A DNA stretch of 64,000 nucleotides from Clavibacter michiganensis (GCA_002150995.1 MDHJ01000001.1:806001-870000); one strand, 5' to 3'. Shown: positions 1-8,441, counted from the stretch's first letter. Numbers and translations are program-made. Notes: generated by a model not told the origin, from the letters alone.

Positions 1-300
1 CGCGGCGGGCATCGGGGATGGCGGCGGCTCGGCGGCCGGAAGGCGCGGACGCGGATGCGGCGGGCGTGGCGGTCATGGGTCCCCTCGAGGAGCGGGCGCC
101 ACGGCCGCCCGTCGCCTGTCCTGCTCGTCCGGTCAGGCGGACGGGCGGGCGGACGACGCGGGCGACGGACGGGCGCGTCGGTGCGGTCGTCCGGAACCTA
201 CGCGGGGGCCGCTCGGGGCGTCCACCGCGCCGCGGATACCCGAAAGCTTTCCCCTCGCCTCAGCCGGGGGAGGGGGCTCCCGCGGCGTAGCGTGCACGAC
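1..300. other. Gene-free window start
   Basis: I see no convincing gene here. Open frames are present on both strands, but they are arginine/proline-rich composition artefacts with no recognisable domain. A perfect 10-bp palindrome, GAAAGCTTTC, lies at 242-251. A TAGCGT hexamer at about 287-292 sits 8 bases before the ATG at 301. It could be a -10 element that would make the downstream transcript nearly leaderless, but I see no good -35 for it. Confidence 0.4.
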
Positions 301-1344
301 ATGATCCCCGGCGCCGCGTCCCTGTCCGTCCTCTACCTCGGCGGCACCGGCACCATCAGCGCCGCCTGCGTCCGGGCCTCGGTCGCCGCCGGCATGGACG
401 TCACCGTCGTCAACCGCGGCGCCGACGCGAGGGGTCGCGGCGTCCCGGCGGGCGTGACGACCCTCGTCGCCGACGTCCAGGATCCCGCCGCGCTCGCCGC
501 CGCCCTCGGCGACCGCACGTTCGACGCCGTCGTCGACTTCCTCTCCTTCGACGCCGCCGGCGCCGACCGCCGGGTCGCGTCGTTCGCCGGTCGCACGCGT
601 CAGTTCGTCGCCATCAGCTCCGCGTCGATCTACCGGAAGCCCGCTCTCCAGACCCCCATCACCGAGTCGACGCTCCGGGAGAACCCGTTCCTCGCCTACG
701 CCCGCGACAAGATCGCCATGGAGGACGCCTTCCTCCGCCATCACGCCGACAGTGACTTCCCCGTCGTGATCGTGCGCCCGTCGCACACGTACGACGAGGC
801 GAGCCCGCCGCTCGCCGGCGACTGGACGGTCGTGGACCGCATCGCGCGCGGCGAGGAGGTCGTGGTGCCGGGCGACGGCACCTCGCTCTGGACCCTGACG
901 CACGCCGACGACTTCGCGGTCGGCCTCGTCGGCATCCTCGGCGACGAGCGGGCCGTGGGCGAGGCGCTGCACATCACGAGTGACGACGTCCTCACGTGGG
1001 ACCGGATCCACCGCCTCGTCGCCGACGCCCTCGGCGTGGAGGCGCGCCTCGTGCACGTGCCCGCCGAGCAGTTCCCCGTCGTGGAGCCCGACTGGGGCTG
1101 GTCGGAGCTGGTGCTCGGCGACCTCTCCCACAGCGCGGTGTTCGACACGACCAGGATCCGGCGGCTCGTCCCGGCCTTCCAGCCGCGGATCCCGTTCCAC
1201 CTGGCCGTCCGCGGCATCGTCGCGTGGCGCGCCGCCCATCCGGAGCTCACCCGCCCGGACGCCGACACGGACCGCCGCATCTCCCGGCTCGTGGCCGCGA
1301 AGCACGCCGCCGACGAGGCCTACCGGGCGGCGGCGGAGCGCTAG
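301..1344 (+). CDS. NAD(P)-dependent epimerase/dehydratase family protein (extended SDR)
   Basis: The 347-residue protein begins with a Rossmann nucleotide-binding strand-loop, YLGGTGTISAACV (residues about 13-25). A short VVDFLSFD segment follows and a SSASIYRKP segment stands at the usual SDR active-site position, so it belongs to the NAD-dependent epimerase/dehydratase or isoflavone-reductase-like group. The substrate cannot be told from sequence. The frame is open further upstream to 55, but that extension is low-complexity, and the ATG at 301 starts just before the nucleotide-binding fold. There is no clear Shine-Dalgarno before 301. It appears to be a single-gene unit facing the TspO-like gene tail to tail. 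Confidence 0.8.
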   Translation: MIPGAASLSVLYLGGTGTISAACVRASVAAGMDVTVVNRGADARGRGVPAGVTTLVADVQDPAALAAALGDRTFDAVVDFLSFDAAGADRRVASFAGRTRQFVAISSASIYRKPALQTPITESTLRENPFLAYARDKIAMEDAFLRHHADSDFPVVIVRPSHTYDEASPPLAGDWTVVDRIARGEEVVVPGDGTSLWTLTHADDFAVGLVGILGDERAVGEALHITSDDVLTWDRIHRLVADALGVEARLVHVPAEQFPVVEPDWGWSELVLGDLSHSAVFDTTRIRRLVPAFQPRIPFHLAVRGIVAWRAAHPELTRPDADTDRRISRLVAAKHAADEAYRAAAER

Positions 1345-1381
1345 GGCACCGGCGCACCGGCGCGCTGGTGACGGAGGTCCG

Positions 1382-2197
1382 CTAGCGGCCGGCGACCGCA
1401 GGCCGAGTGGTGCGCCCCGCCCATTCGGCGCGCGTCCGGGCGATCAGCGTCACGACCACGACGGCGGCGGCCGCGACCAGCGCGGCGATGGCCGCGGGCG
1501 TCGAGAGCAGCTCGCCGCTGAGCCGCCCGACGGCGACCCAGGAGAGCCCCCAGGCGATCGCCGCGGTCGGCGCGAGGCGTCCGCCGTCGCGGAGCGCGAG
1601 CAGCACGCCCACCGCCCCGGCGACGAGGAGGAGCACGACGGCCCACGCGTCGCGGCCGGTCGTCCCCGGCTGGAAGCCGGAGGCGGTGAGGATCGAGGTG
1701 ATGTTCGCGATGGTCGCGACGCTCACCCAGCCGAGGTAGAGGCCCATGGTGCCGTCGAGCACGATGCCCTCGACGAGGGTCCGCGGCCGCGAGGCGAGGA
1801 GGGCGCGGAAGGTCCAGATCAGCGTCACGAGCAGCGCCACGATGACGACGCCGCTCAGCACGAGCAGGCCGGCCTGGGCGCTGAGGATCCACGCGGCGTT
1901 GAGCACGAGGGTGACGGCGACCGGGTAGCCGACGCGGCGCTGGCGCTCGTCGGCGCGCTGGGCGGGGAGCGCCTGCCAGATCGTGTACGCGACGAGGCCG
2001 AGGTAGATGACGCTCCAGATGGAGAAGGCCGGCCCGGCCGGTGCGACGGGCGTGTAGCTCGCGCTGAGCGCACCGCTCGAGGCGTTCTGGATGCTCTCGT
2101 CGCTGAACGCGCCGGAGCCGAACGCGGAGCCCACGATGGCGAACACCATGCTCGAGATGACGACGATCTGGCGGACGATGTCCTTCACGGTGCCCAT
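1382..2197 (-). CDS. TspO/MBR-related tryptophan-rich membrane protein
   Basis: This 271-residue protein has several hydrophobic helices. A Pro-Ala-Gly-Pro-Ala-Phe-Ser-Ile-Trp-Ser stretch near residue 54 and repeated aromatic/Trp positions match the TspO/MBR superfamily of membrane proteins, which bind porphyrins or other small hydrophobic ligands. It is longer than classical TspO (about 160 residues) and carries extra C-terminal helices, as in the actinobacterial long forms. A good GAGGAG ribosome site precedes the ATG at 2197. It is divergent from the MarR gene at 2279, and an inverted repeat between them suggests MarR control. The ligand is unknown. Confidence 0.65.
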   Translation of the reverse strand: MGTVKDIVRQIVVISSMVFAIVGSAFGSGAFSDESIQNASSGALSASYTPVAPAGPAFSIWSVIYLGLVAYTIWQALPAQRADERQRRVGYPVAVTLVLNAAWILSAQAGLLVLSGVVIVALLVTLIWTFRALLASRPRTLVEGIVLDGTMGLYLGWVSVATIANITSILTASGFQPGTTGRDAWAVVLLLVAGAVGVLLALRDGGRLAPTAAIAWGLSWVAVGRLSGELLSTPAAIAALVAAAAVVVVTLIARTRAEWAGRTTRPAVAGR

Positions 2198-2225
2198 GCG
2201 GCCTGCTCCTCTACGATGGGAATGT

Positions 2226-2250
2226 CAGCAGGCGGATAGTAAGCCTGCTG
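2226..2250. promoter_or_regulatory. Inverted repeat between TspO-like gene and marR, probable MarR operator
   Basis: Perfect 8-bp arms CAGCAGGC (2226-2233) and GCCTGCTG (2243-2250) flank a 9-base AT-richer core, GGATAGTAA. The core could supply -10 elements in both directions (TACTAT leftward, TAGTAA rightward). Its place in an 80-base divergent intergenic region next to a MarR gene is typical of an autoregulatory operator. Binding is inferred. Confidence 0.6.
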
Positions 2251-2278
2251 ATGATCACAGTAGCAGGGAGATGAGCTG

Positions 2279-2766
2279 ATGGCAGGAGAGGTGTCCGCGG
2301 AGGACCAGCTCGCCAGCTGGCCCACGGGTCGACTGCTCTCCACGGCCGCTCGGGCCGTCGAGCACGCGTGGGCCGAGGCGCTCGCGACCCTGGGGGTCAC
2401 GCACGCGGGGCTCATCGCGCTCCACCTCCTCCGCGACGGGCCGCTCAGCCAGATCCAGCTCGCGCGCTCCGCCCACGTCGAGACGCAGACCATGTCCCGC
2501 ACGCTCGAGCGCCTGGAGCGCGAGGGCCTGGTGTCCCGCGCGCCGGATCCCGACGACCGCCGCCGGCACGTCGTCGCCCGCACGGAGGCCGGCGCGGAGG
2601 CCTGGTCGCGCGCGCAGGACCTCGAGCGCGACGTGCTCCCCGAGCTCACCCGCTCCGAGGAGATGCGTCGCGGCCTCATCGACGTCATCCGCGCGGCTGG
2701 CCGGCCCGCGCCCGCCGCCCGGGAGCGGTCCCGCCCGCGCCCGCCGCCGCCCGGCCCGGACGATGA
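2279..2766 (+). CDS. MarR-family transcriptional regulator, 3' end probably frameshifted
   Basis: A winged-helix MarR domain spans residues about 20-135, with the recognition-helix region HVETQTMSRTLERLEREGLV and a wing containing DPDDRRRHV. The start at 2279 has an AGCAGGGAG ribosome site. As given, the frame shows no stop after residue 150 and runs on through the next gene to 3610, giving a non-homologous 443-residue reading. Removing one base from a true sequence near 2700-2760 would explain this: in the neighbouring frame the gene stops at 2764-2766, forming an ATGA overlap with the DUF2071 start. I therefore place the end at 2766. The shift is in the same direction as four other suspected errors in this window. 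Confidence 0.6.
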
Positions 2767-3509
2767 CCCGCCCCGCGGACCCGGTCTCCGCCGCCGCTCC
2801 CGACCTGCCCGGACGCGCGGTCATCCGCCAGCGGTGGAGCGACCTGGCCTTCGTGCACTGGCGCGTGGATCCCGCGCTCGTCGCCCCGCTCCTCCCGCCC
2901 GGCACGCGCCCCGACGTGCACGACGGCTCCAGCTGGGTCGGCCTCATCCCGTTCGTGCTGTCCCGCAGCGCCTTCCCGCCGCTGCCGGCCGTGCCGTGGG
3001 CCGGCACGTTCGCCGAGCTCAACGTCCGCCTCTACAGCGTCGGCGACGACGGCCGCCGGGGGGTCGTGTTCCGGTCCCTCGAGGCGGCGAAGCTCCTCCC
3101 GGTCATCGGCGCCCGCGTGGGCCTCGGCCTGCCCTACATGTGGGCGTCGATGACGCACGAGGAGCACGACGGCGTCGTCACCTACACGTCGCGTCGGCAC
3201 ACCGGCGCGCGCCCGTCGTCCCGCATCTCGGTGCGTCCCCTCGGCGAGGAGGTGGAGGGCGATCCGCTCGCCGACTTCCTCACGGCGCGCTGGGGCATGC
3301 ACGTGGCCCGCGGCGGCGTCACGCGCTACTGGCCGAACACGCACGACGCGTGGACGCTGGAGCGCGCGGAGCTCGTCGACCTCGACGACGAGCTGGTGGC
3401 GTCGGCCGGCCTTCCCGGGATCGTCGACCGCGCCCCGGACTCGGTGCTGTTCTCCCGCGGCGTGCGCACGGAGTTCGCGGGGCCGATGCGTCCCCGCGCC
3501 GACGCCTGA
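2763..3509 (+). CDS. DUF2071 (YqjF-like) family protein
   Basis: The 248-residue protein has the features of the DUF2071/YqjF family: an N-terminal WSDLAFVHWRVDPALVAPLLPPG segment, a middle region FAELNVRLYSV, and a beta-rich acetoacetate-decarboxylase-like fold implied by the family. No enzymatic role is established for the family. It overlaps the presumed end of marR by the ATGA tetranucleotide, so it is probably translated with it. It could be a target of that regulator. Its 3' end runs into a short tandem repeat. Confidence 0.75.
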   Translation: MTRPADPVSAAAPDLPGRAVIRQRWSDLAFVHWRVDPALVAPLLPPGTRPDVHDGSSWVGLIPFVLSRSAFPPLPAVPWAGTFAELNVRLYSVGDDGRRGVVFRSLEAAKLLPVIGARVGLGLPYMWASMTHEEHDGVVTYTSRRHTGARPSSRISVRPLGEEVEGDPLADFLTARWGMHVARGGVTRYWPNTHDAWTLERAELVDLDDELVASAGLPGIVDRAPDSVLFSRGVRTEFAGPMRPRADA

Positions 3510-3611
3510 CGCCCGACGCCGCACGGACGCCTGCCCCCCCGGCACCTGACGGACGCCTGACCCCCGGCACCGCACGGACGCCTGACGCCCGTCACCGCAT
3601 CGGCGTCTGAC
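3500..3611. repeat. Degenerate 25-26 bp tandem repeat at the end of the DUF2071 gene
   Basis: GACGCCTGA-like cores recur at 3501, 3526, 3552, 3577 and, degenerate, 3603, each separated by a G/C-rich filler containing CCGGCACCGCACG or a variant. The first copy overlaps the last codons and stop of the DUF2071 gene, so each complete unit carries a TGA. There are only about 4-5 copies and no constant spacer/repeat division, so this is a simple tandem duplication and not a CRISPR. Confidence 0.6.
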
Positions 3612-3662
3612 GTCCCGCCCTGTTAAGACGCGCCGGACCCGGCCGCGTGGCCGCGGTCCGCC

Positions 3663-5497
3663 TCAGCGGTCCTCGCGCGGCGTGCGCGTCGACCGGGCCT
3701 TCCCGCCCGCGAGCTCGTCGATGGTGATCGCCGCGCTGACGAGCGCGAGGTGGCTGAGGCCCTGCGGCAGGTTGCCGAGGAAGGAGTCGTCCGCGGCGTC
3801 GATCATCTCGGAGTAGAGGCCCACGTCGTTGCCGAGCGCGACCAGCTCGTCCATCAAGTCGTGCGCCTCGTCCATCCGGCCCACGCAGGCGAGCGCCCCC
3901 GCCATCCAGAAGCCGCAGGCCGTGAAGGTGCCCTCCTCCTCGGGCATGCCGGAGTAGCGGTACAGCAGCGGTCCGCGGCCGAGCTCGGACCGCAGCGCGT
4001 CGAGCGTCCGCGACATGCGCTCGCCGCGGTCGAAGCCGGAGATGGAGTGCAGGAGGATGCTCGCGTCGAGCCGCTGGCTGCCCGGGTGCATGACGTAGGC
4101 GCCGCGGCCCTCGTCCCAGCACTCCTCCTCGACCCAGGTGCGGATGCGGTCGCGCTCGGCCCGCCACCGGTCGGGCACGCCGGGGATCTGGCCGACCTCC
4201 GCGAGCTCGACCGCGCAGTCGAGCGCCTGCCAGCAGCCGAGCTTGGAGGTGGTGTAGTGCTGCTCGTCCTCGAGCTCCCACATGCCGGCGTCGCGACGCT
4301 GCCACATGTCGCAGGCGCGGTCGGCGAACGTGGCGAGGAGCCGGCCCGTGTCCGCGTCGAGCACGTTGCCGTCGCGGACGTAGGTGCGCACCACGTCGAA
4401 CAGGTCGCCGTACACGCCGAGCTGCAGCTGCGCCTGCGCGTCGTTCCCGTCGACCACAGGGCCGACGCCCCGCCAGCCCGGCACCTCCGGCTCGGTGCTG
4501 CCCTCGGGCACGCCGCCCTGCAGGGAGTAGAAGACGTGCAGGTCCGGTCCGTTGTCGCGGATCGTGCGGAGCATCCACGACACGGCGGCGTGGGTCTCCT
4601 CGCGGAGGCCGAACTTCACCAGCGCGTTCACGGTGTACGCGAGGTCCCGCACCCAGGCGAAGCGGTAGTCCCAGTTCTTGCCGCCGCCCATGCGCTCGGG
4701 GAGCGAGGTCGTCGCGGCCGCGGCGATGGATCCGGTGGGCGCGTGCACGAGCAGCTTGAGCGCGAGGGCGCTGCGCTGCACGGCGTCGGCCCACTCGCCC
4801 TCGTACCGGAACTCGGCGCTCCAGTTCTCCCAGTTGCGGATGGTGCGGTCGATGCCCTGGTCGACGATCTCGGGGTTCGGGATCCGCACGGGCTCGCGCT
4901 CGGTCCCCACCATCGTGATCATGTGGCGCGACCCCTTGCCCGTGGTGAAGGCCCCGGACAGGGACTGAGTGCCCGGCTCCGCGGGCCCGTGGTCGAAGCC
5001 GACGACCGCCAGCGTGACGCCGTCCACGCGGATCACGGGCCCGTTGTGGGTCGACTGCACCCACGGCGACGACGTGCCGAGCGCGGTGCCGGGCGCGACC
5101 AGCCAGCTCATCGCGACCGAGCCGCTCAGCCCCTCCACGCGGCGGCCGAGCTCGGACCACGGCAGGCGCCCGGCGACGCCGGTGATGAGCGCGTCCGTGA
5201 CCCGCACGCTCCGGACGCCGTGGTGAAGGTGGTCGTGAGCACGTTGGTCCCGGGGACGTAGGCCCGGGCGACCTCGAAGTCCTCGTCGGGACGCAGCGTG
5301 AAGCGCCCGCCGTGCGGCGCGTCGATGATCGCGGCGAACGCGGGCGGCGTGTGCAGGTCGGGCAGCGGGAGCCAGTCGATGTCGCCGTCCTCGGCGATGA
5401 GCGCGACCGTGCGTCCGTCCCCGATGGCGGCGTAGCTGCGGAGCGCGATGTAGCCGTCGATCCGCTCGGGGACGGGGCGGGATGCGGGCGTGGCCAT
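3663..5497 (-). pseudogene. GH15 glucoamylase/trehalase-like glycoside hydrolase, split by a one-base frameshift
   Basis: The N-terminal part, from ATG 5497, reads [20 protein letters not shown] and [11 protein letters not shown], the usual opening of actinobacterial GH15 proteins. After FTTASG at about 5208 the frame breaks. The rest continues in the next frame from about 5207 to 3663 with the family motifs NWDYRFAWVRD, FYSLQGG, QLQLGVYGD and EEGTFTACGFWMAGALA. Inserting one base at about 5207 restores an uninterrupted protein of about 611 residues, the family norm. Predicted role: hydrolysis of alpha-glucosidic bonds (trehalose, maltodextrin), in the cytoplasm because no signal peptide is seen. 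The single-base loss with no other damage suggests a sequence error. Confidence 0.8.
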
Positions 5498-5782
5498 GGG
5501 ACTCCTGTCGACGCCGGCAGGCGGGGCACCGACCCCTCCAGTATCCCCGGACACCCTGCGCCGGCCTGCGCGGGGGAGCCCCGAGGACATGACGGCTCGC
5601 CGTGCTCCCGGGCCGGCGGCGGCGGATCGGATCCCGCGCAAACCGTTTTCCATCACGTTCCGAATACGGCTGATGGGCCCGGAGCCAACCCGAACGGTTC
5701 CGGTCACCGCCCGTGGGACAGCGCCGTCCGCACGGGCCACCTCCTCTTCTCCCCGTCCTCGCGACGGGTGCAGGCTGGGCGC

Positions 5783-6315
5783 ATGACCCGACTCGAGGCC
5801 GTCCGCGGCGACATCACCCGGCAGGACGTGGACGCGATCGTCGACGCAGCCAATTCGTCCCTCCTCGGCGGCGGGGGAGTGGACGGCGCGATCCACCGCG
5901 CGGCCGGCCCCGAGCTCCTGGCGGCGTGCCGCCGCATCCGCGCCGACGACCTCCCCGACGGGCTGCCCGCGGGCGACGCCGTCGCGACCCCGGGCTTCCG
6001 GCTGCCCGCCCGGCACGTGATCCACACGGTCGGCCCGGTGTGGTCCGCGACCGACGACCGCACCGCCGTGCTCGCGAGCGCGTACGGCCGCTCCATCGAG
6101 GTGGCGGCCGGCCTCGGGATCCGCACCGTAGCCTTCCCGCGGTCTCGGCCGGCGTCTACGGCTGGCCGGTGGACGACGCCGCGCGCGTGGCGGTCGCCGC
6201 GGTGCGCGGGGCGCTCGCCGAGGGGCGGGGCCGCGGCCTCGAGCTCGTGCGCTTCGTGCTCTTCTCGGGCGAGGTGCTGGCCGCCTTCGAGGCGGCGCTC
6301 GCGGCGGACGACTGA
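5783..6315 (+). pseudogene. Macro-domain protein (ADP-ribose processing), split by a one-base frameshift
   Basis: The macro domain starts at ATG 5783: [20 protein letters not shown], then [22 protein letters not shown], the ADP-ribose-binding signature. After TVAFP, at about 6139, the frame breaks and the family continuation [18 protein letters not shown] is found one frame over, to the stop at 6315. Adding one G (TTC CCG GCG GTC) restores a 177-residue protein, the normal size for a stand-alone O-acetyl-ADP-ribose deacetylase. It is divergent from the GH15 gene, 285 bases away. A sequencing slip is more likely than true inactivation. Confidence 0.8.
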
Positions 6316-6420
6316 TCCACCGGGTCTGCCGATGACGGGAGGATGCCCGGCCCAGGGCGCGCGTCGGCGGCGGGAAGCAGGACGCCGGCCCTGCCGTCGA
6401 GGACGGGGACCGGCGTGATG

Positions 6421-6493
6421 TGCCTGGACGCGGCGTCGATCCGCGGACCTTTCGATTTTCAGTCGAACGCTCTACCAACTGAGCTACCCAGGC
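6421..6493 (-). tRNA. tRNA-Phe (GAA)
   Basis: The 73-base cloverleaf has acceptor GCCTGGG/TCCAGGC, D-stem GCTC/GAGC with loop AGTTGGTA, anticodon stem TTCGA/TCGAA with loop CTGAAAA (anticodon GAA), variable loop AGGTC, T-stem CGCGG/CCGCG and discriminator A. The T-loop reads ATCGACG, so the nearly universal T at position 54 is replaced by A. CCA is not encoded after the discriminator (next bases CAT), unlike the two neighbouring tRNA genes. It lies last in the minus-strand tRNA group. Confidence 0.9.
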
Positions 6494-6497
6494 GAGC

Positions 6498-6519
6498 GGG
6501 CGACTTCGAGAAGTCGCCC
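6498..6519. other. Strong hairpin 4 bases upstream of tRNA-Phe
   Basis: Perfect 9-bp arms GGGCGACTT (6498-6506) and AAGTCGCCC (6511-6519) enclose a CGAG tetraloop. In the minus-strand transcript it would sit just before the mature 5' end of tRNA-Phe (position 6493). It has no T-run in that direction. It may be a second terminator element, a processing signal, or the tail of the upstream terminator region. Confidence 0.55.
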
Positions 6520-6529
6520 ACATCGGACA

Positions 6530-6555
6530 GAAGCCCTCTCGTGTGAGAGGGCTTC
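6530..6555 (-). terminator. Terminator hairpin after tRNA-Asp
   Basis: Perfect 11-bp arms GAAGCCCTCTC (6530-6540) and GAGAGGGCTTC (6545-6555) with a 4-base loop lie 7 bases beyond the encoded CCA of tRNA-Asp in its direction of transcription. This is consistent with a Rho-independent stop for the Glu-Asp tRNA transcript, which would leave tRNA-Phe on its own promoter. Confidence 0.6.
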
Positions 6556-6562
6556 ACATCCG

Positions 6563-6639
6563 TGGCGACCCTGACGGGACTTGAACCCGCGACCTCCGCC
6601 GTGACAGGGCGGCACGCTAACCAGCTGCGCTACAGGGCC
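6563..6639 (-). tRNA. tRNA-Asp (GTC)
   Basis: The 74-base cloverleaf plus encoded CCA (6563-6565) has acceptor GGCCCTG paired with CAGGGTC (one G-T pair), discriminator G and anticodon loop CTGTCAC (anticodon GTC). The D-arm AGCGCAGCTGGTTAGCG and the T-arm with loop TTCAAGT are canonical. It follows tRNA-Glu by about 20 bases on the same strand and probably shares its promoter. Confidence 0.95.
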
Positions 6640-6659
6640 TTGCATGTCGATCTCTGCTG

Positions 6660-6735
6660 TGGTGACCCCAACGGGATTCGAACCCGTGTTAGCGCCGTGA
6701 AAGGGCGCCGTCCTAGGCCGCTAAACGATGGGGCC
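6660..6735 (-). tRNA. tRNA-Glu (TTC)
   Basis: The 73-base cloverleaf plus encoded CCA (6660-6662) has acceptor GGCCCCA paired with TGGGGTC, discriminator A and anticodon loop CTTTCAC (anticodon TTC). The D-arm contains TTTAGCGGCCTAGGA and the T-loop TTCGAAT is canonical. It is the first gene of the minus-strand tRNA group. Confidence 0.95.
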
Positions 6736-7120
6736 GCTCGCCCTGGTCTCCCAGGTCTGCAGCAACCGACACGTCAGCATAACCGCACTCCGGGCGAGGA
6801 CTCAAATCGGCGGGTCGGGCGACAGGGCGGTCCCCGCGGGCATGCGGATCGGACGGCGTGTCGCGCTCTCGGCGGCCGCGGGATCGCCGACACGTCCCGC
6901 GCGGTGCCCGGGCGTCCCCGGCCCCCGGGGTTAGCCTTCGCTCGACCCTCCCGGGAGGGGATCCCCGCGCGGATCCCCGCATCGTGCGCGCTGTGCGCCG
7001 AGGATCCCCGTTGCTACTGTGAGAGCCGGTGATGGTGTGGCGGATGAGATCCGCGGCACCCCGCCGGCCCCGCGGGGAGGCGCAGCCGGCCAGCCGGGCG
7101 ACACGATGATCGGGATCACC
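6736..7120. other. Intergenic region between tRNA-Glu and the M23 peptidase gene
   Basis: It holds the minus-strand tRNA promoter. On the plus strand TGTGCG (6992-6997), a 17-base gap and TACTGT (7015-7020) form a possible promoter for the cell-wall hydrolase genes. That would leave a leader of about 95 bases with G/C-rich hairpins (for example GCGGAT-GAG-ATCCGC at about 7039). I looked for a c-di-AMP (ydaO-type) riboswitch, common before such genes in actinobacteria, and could not recognise one. Confidence 0.35.
6776..6805 (-). promoter_or_regulatory. Probable promoter of the tRNA-Glu/Asp unit
   Basis: On the minus strand TTGAGT (6805-6800) is followed after 18 bases by TATGCT (6781-6776), a good vegetative sigma-factor promoter about 40 bases upstream of tRNA-Glu. 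This is the most AT-rich spot in the gene-free stretch between the tRNAs and the M23 gene. Confidence 0.55.
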
Positions 7121-8428
7121 ATGCAGACGGAACTCCACCGGAGCGAGCGCATCGCACGCGCCCCACGCACGCGCACGCGCACGCGCCTGGGCCGCCGCCG
7201 CGGCCTGCAGGCCGTCGTCGCGGTGCTCGCCGTCCTCCTCACCGGGTCGATCGCCGCCCCCGCCCACGCCGAGACGTTCGCCTCCTGGGACGACGTCCAG
7301 AAGGCGCGCGGGGACGAGCAGGCGCAGAAGGACCTGGTCCAGCGCATCACGGACGAGATCGCCGCCCTCGAGCAGCAGGTCACCGACGCGCAGGCGCTCG
7401 TCACGAAGCGCGGCGAGGAGCACGACGCCGCGCAGCAGGCCGCCGACGACAAGTACGAGGACACCGTCCAGCTGCAGCGGAAGGTCGACGCGGCGGACGA
7501 GAAGGCCACGCGCTCGCAGGAGCAGGCGGCGGGGCTCGCGAAGCAGCTCATGCGCTCCGGCGGGCAGAACCTCTCCGGCACCCTCCTGCTCAGCGAGGGC
7601 GACGGCACCGACGACCTCCTCGACAAGCTCGGCACGATGAGCAAGGTCGCCGCGAAGTCCGACCGGATCTACGTCATCGCCCTGCAGGACCGCAACGCCG
7701 CGAAGTCCCTCAGCGACCAGGCGCAGGTCGCGCTCACCGAGCTCGACGCCCTGAAGGCGGAGGCCGAGCGGCTCCTGGCGGAGGCCGCCGACGCGCAGGC
7801 GGCCCTCGAGACGGCGCTCGAGGAGCAGACCGTGCAGAAGGCGGACGCCGACGCGAAGCTCGCGGTGATGGCGGAGGACCGCGAGGCCACCGAGGACGAC
7901 TACCAGGCGGGCGTCCGCAAGCGCCAGGCCGAGGCCGACGCGCTCGCCGCCAGCCAGGGCCGCGCGGGCGGCGACGTCTCGCCCGGCCAGATCAGCGCGT
8001 CCGGCTGGACCGCCCCGCTCCCCGGCGCCTACACGAGCGGCTACTACGGCCCGCGCTTCCACCCCATCCAGCACCGCATGATCTTCCACGCCGGCGAGGA
8101 CCTCGTCCGCGGCGCCACGTGCGGCACCACCCAGTACGCGGTGCATTCCGGCACGGTCGTCTTCGCGGGATGGAACGGCGGCTACGGCAACTACATCCGC
8201 ATCGACCACGGCGGCGGCGTCTCCTCCGCCTACGGGCACATCGCCAACGGCGGCACGCTGGTGCGGAACGGGCAGCAGGTCGTCGCGGGCCAGCCCATCG
8301 CGATCACCGGCACCACCGGCGGCTCGACCGGCTGCCACTCCCACTTCGAGATCCGCCTGAACGGGAACCCCACCGACCCGGTGGCGTTCATGCACGGCCA
8401 GGGCGTCTCCATCACCAGCACGCACTGA
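7121..8428 (+). CDS. Secreted M23-family peptidoglycan endopeptidase with coiled coil
   Basis: The protein is about 435 residues. An arginine-rich n-region and hydrophobic core GLQAVVAVLAVLLTGSIAAP ending in AHA-ET form a signal peptide. A long charged coiled coil (residues about 55-285) follows, then a C-terminal LytM/M23 domain with the zinc ligands in HAGEDL (HxxxD) and HSHFEIR (HxH). It should cleave peptide cross-links in the wall, as the EnvC/RipA-like hydrolases used in division do. The start is uncertain: ATG 7121 and 7106 and GTG 7019 are in frame, and none has a strong ribosome site. It is followed almost immediately by the NlpC/P60 gene. Confidence 0.85.
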   Translation: MQTELHRSERIARAPRTRTRTRLGRRRGLQAVVAVLAVLLTGSIAAPAHAETFASWDDVQKARGDEQAQKDLVQRITDEIAALEQQVTDAQALVTKRGEEHDAAQQAADDKYEDTVQLQRKVDAADEKATRSQEQAAGLAKQLMRSGGQNLSGTLLLSEGDGTDDLLDKLGTMSKVAAKSDRIYVIALQDRNAAKSLSDQAQVALTELDALKAEAERLLAEAADAQAALETALEEQTVQKADADAKLAVMAEDREATEDDYQAGVRKRQAEADALAASQGRAGGDVSPGQISASGWTAPLPGAYTSGYYGPRFHPIQHRMIFHAGEDLVRGATCGTTQYAVHSGTVVFAGWNGGYGNYIRIDHGGGVSSAYGHIANGGTLVRNGQQVVAGQPIAITGTTGGSTGCHSHFEIRLNGNPTDPVAFMHGQGVSITSTH

Positions 8429-8441
8429 CATGAGGAACGAC

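Noticed and set aside
2279-3610. A 443-residue fusion of the MarR domain with a long C-terminal extension
   Set aside because: The extension is Arg/Pro-rich, runs out of frame through a recognisable DUF2071 gene and has no domain; a lost base near the end of marR explains it better.
3500-3611. CRISPR-like repeat
   Set aside because: Too few, degenerate, back-to-back units with no distinct spacers and no cas genes nearby.
6421-6735. tRNA cluster as an integration site of a mobile element
   Set aside because: No integrase, no duplicated tRNA 3' end and no shift in gene style on either side.
7021-7120. c-di-AMP (ydaO-type) riboswitch before the cell-wall hydrolase genes
   Set aside because: Expected from other actinobacteria, but I could not recognise the conserved core; only generic G/C hairpins are visible.
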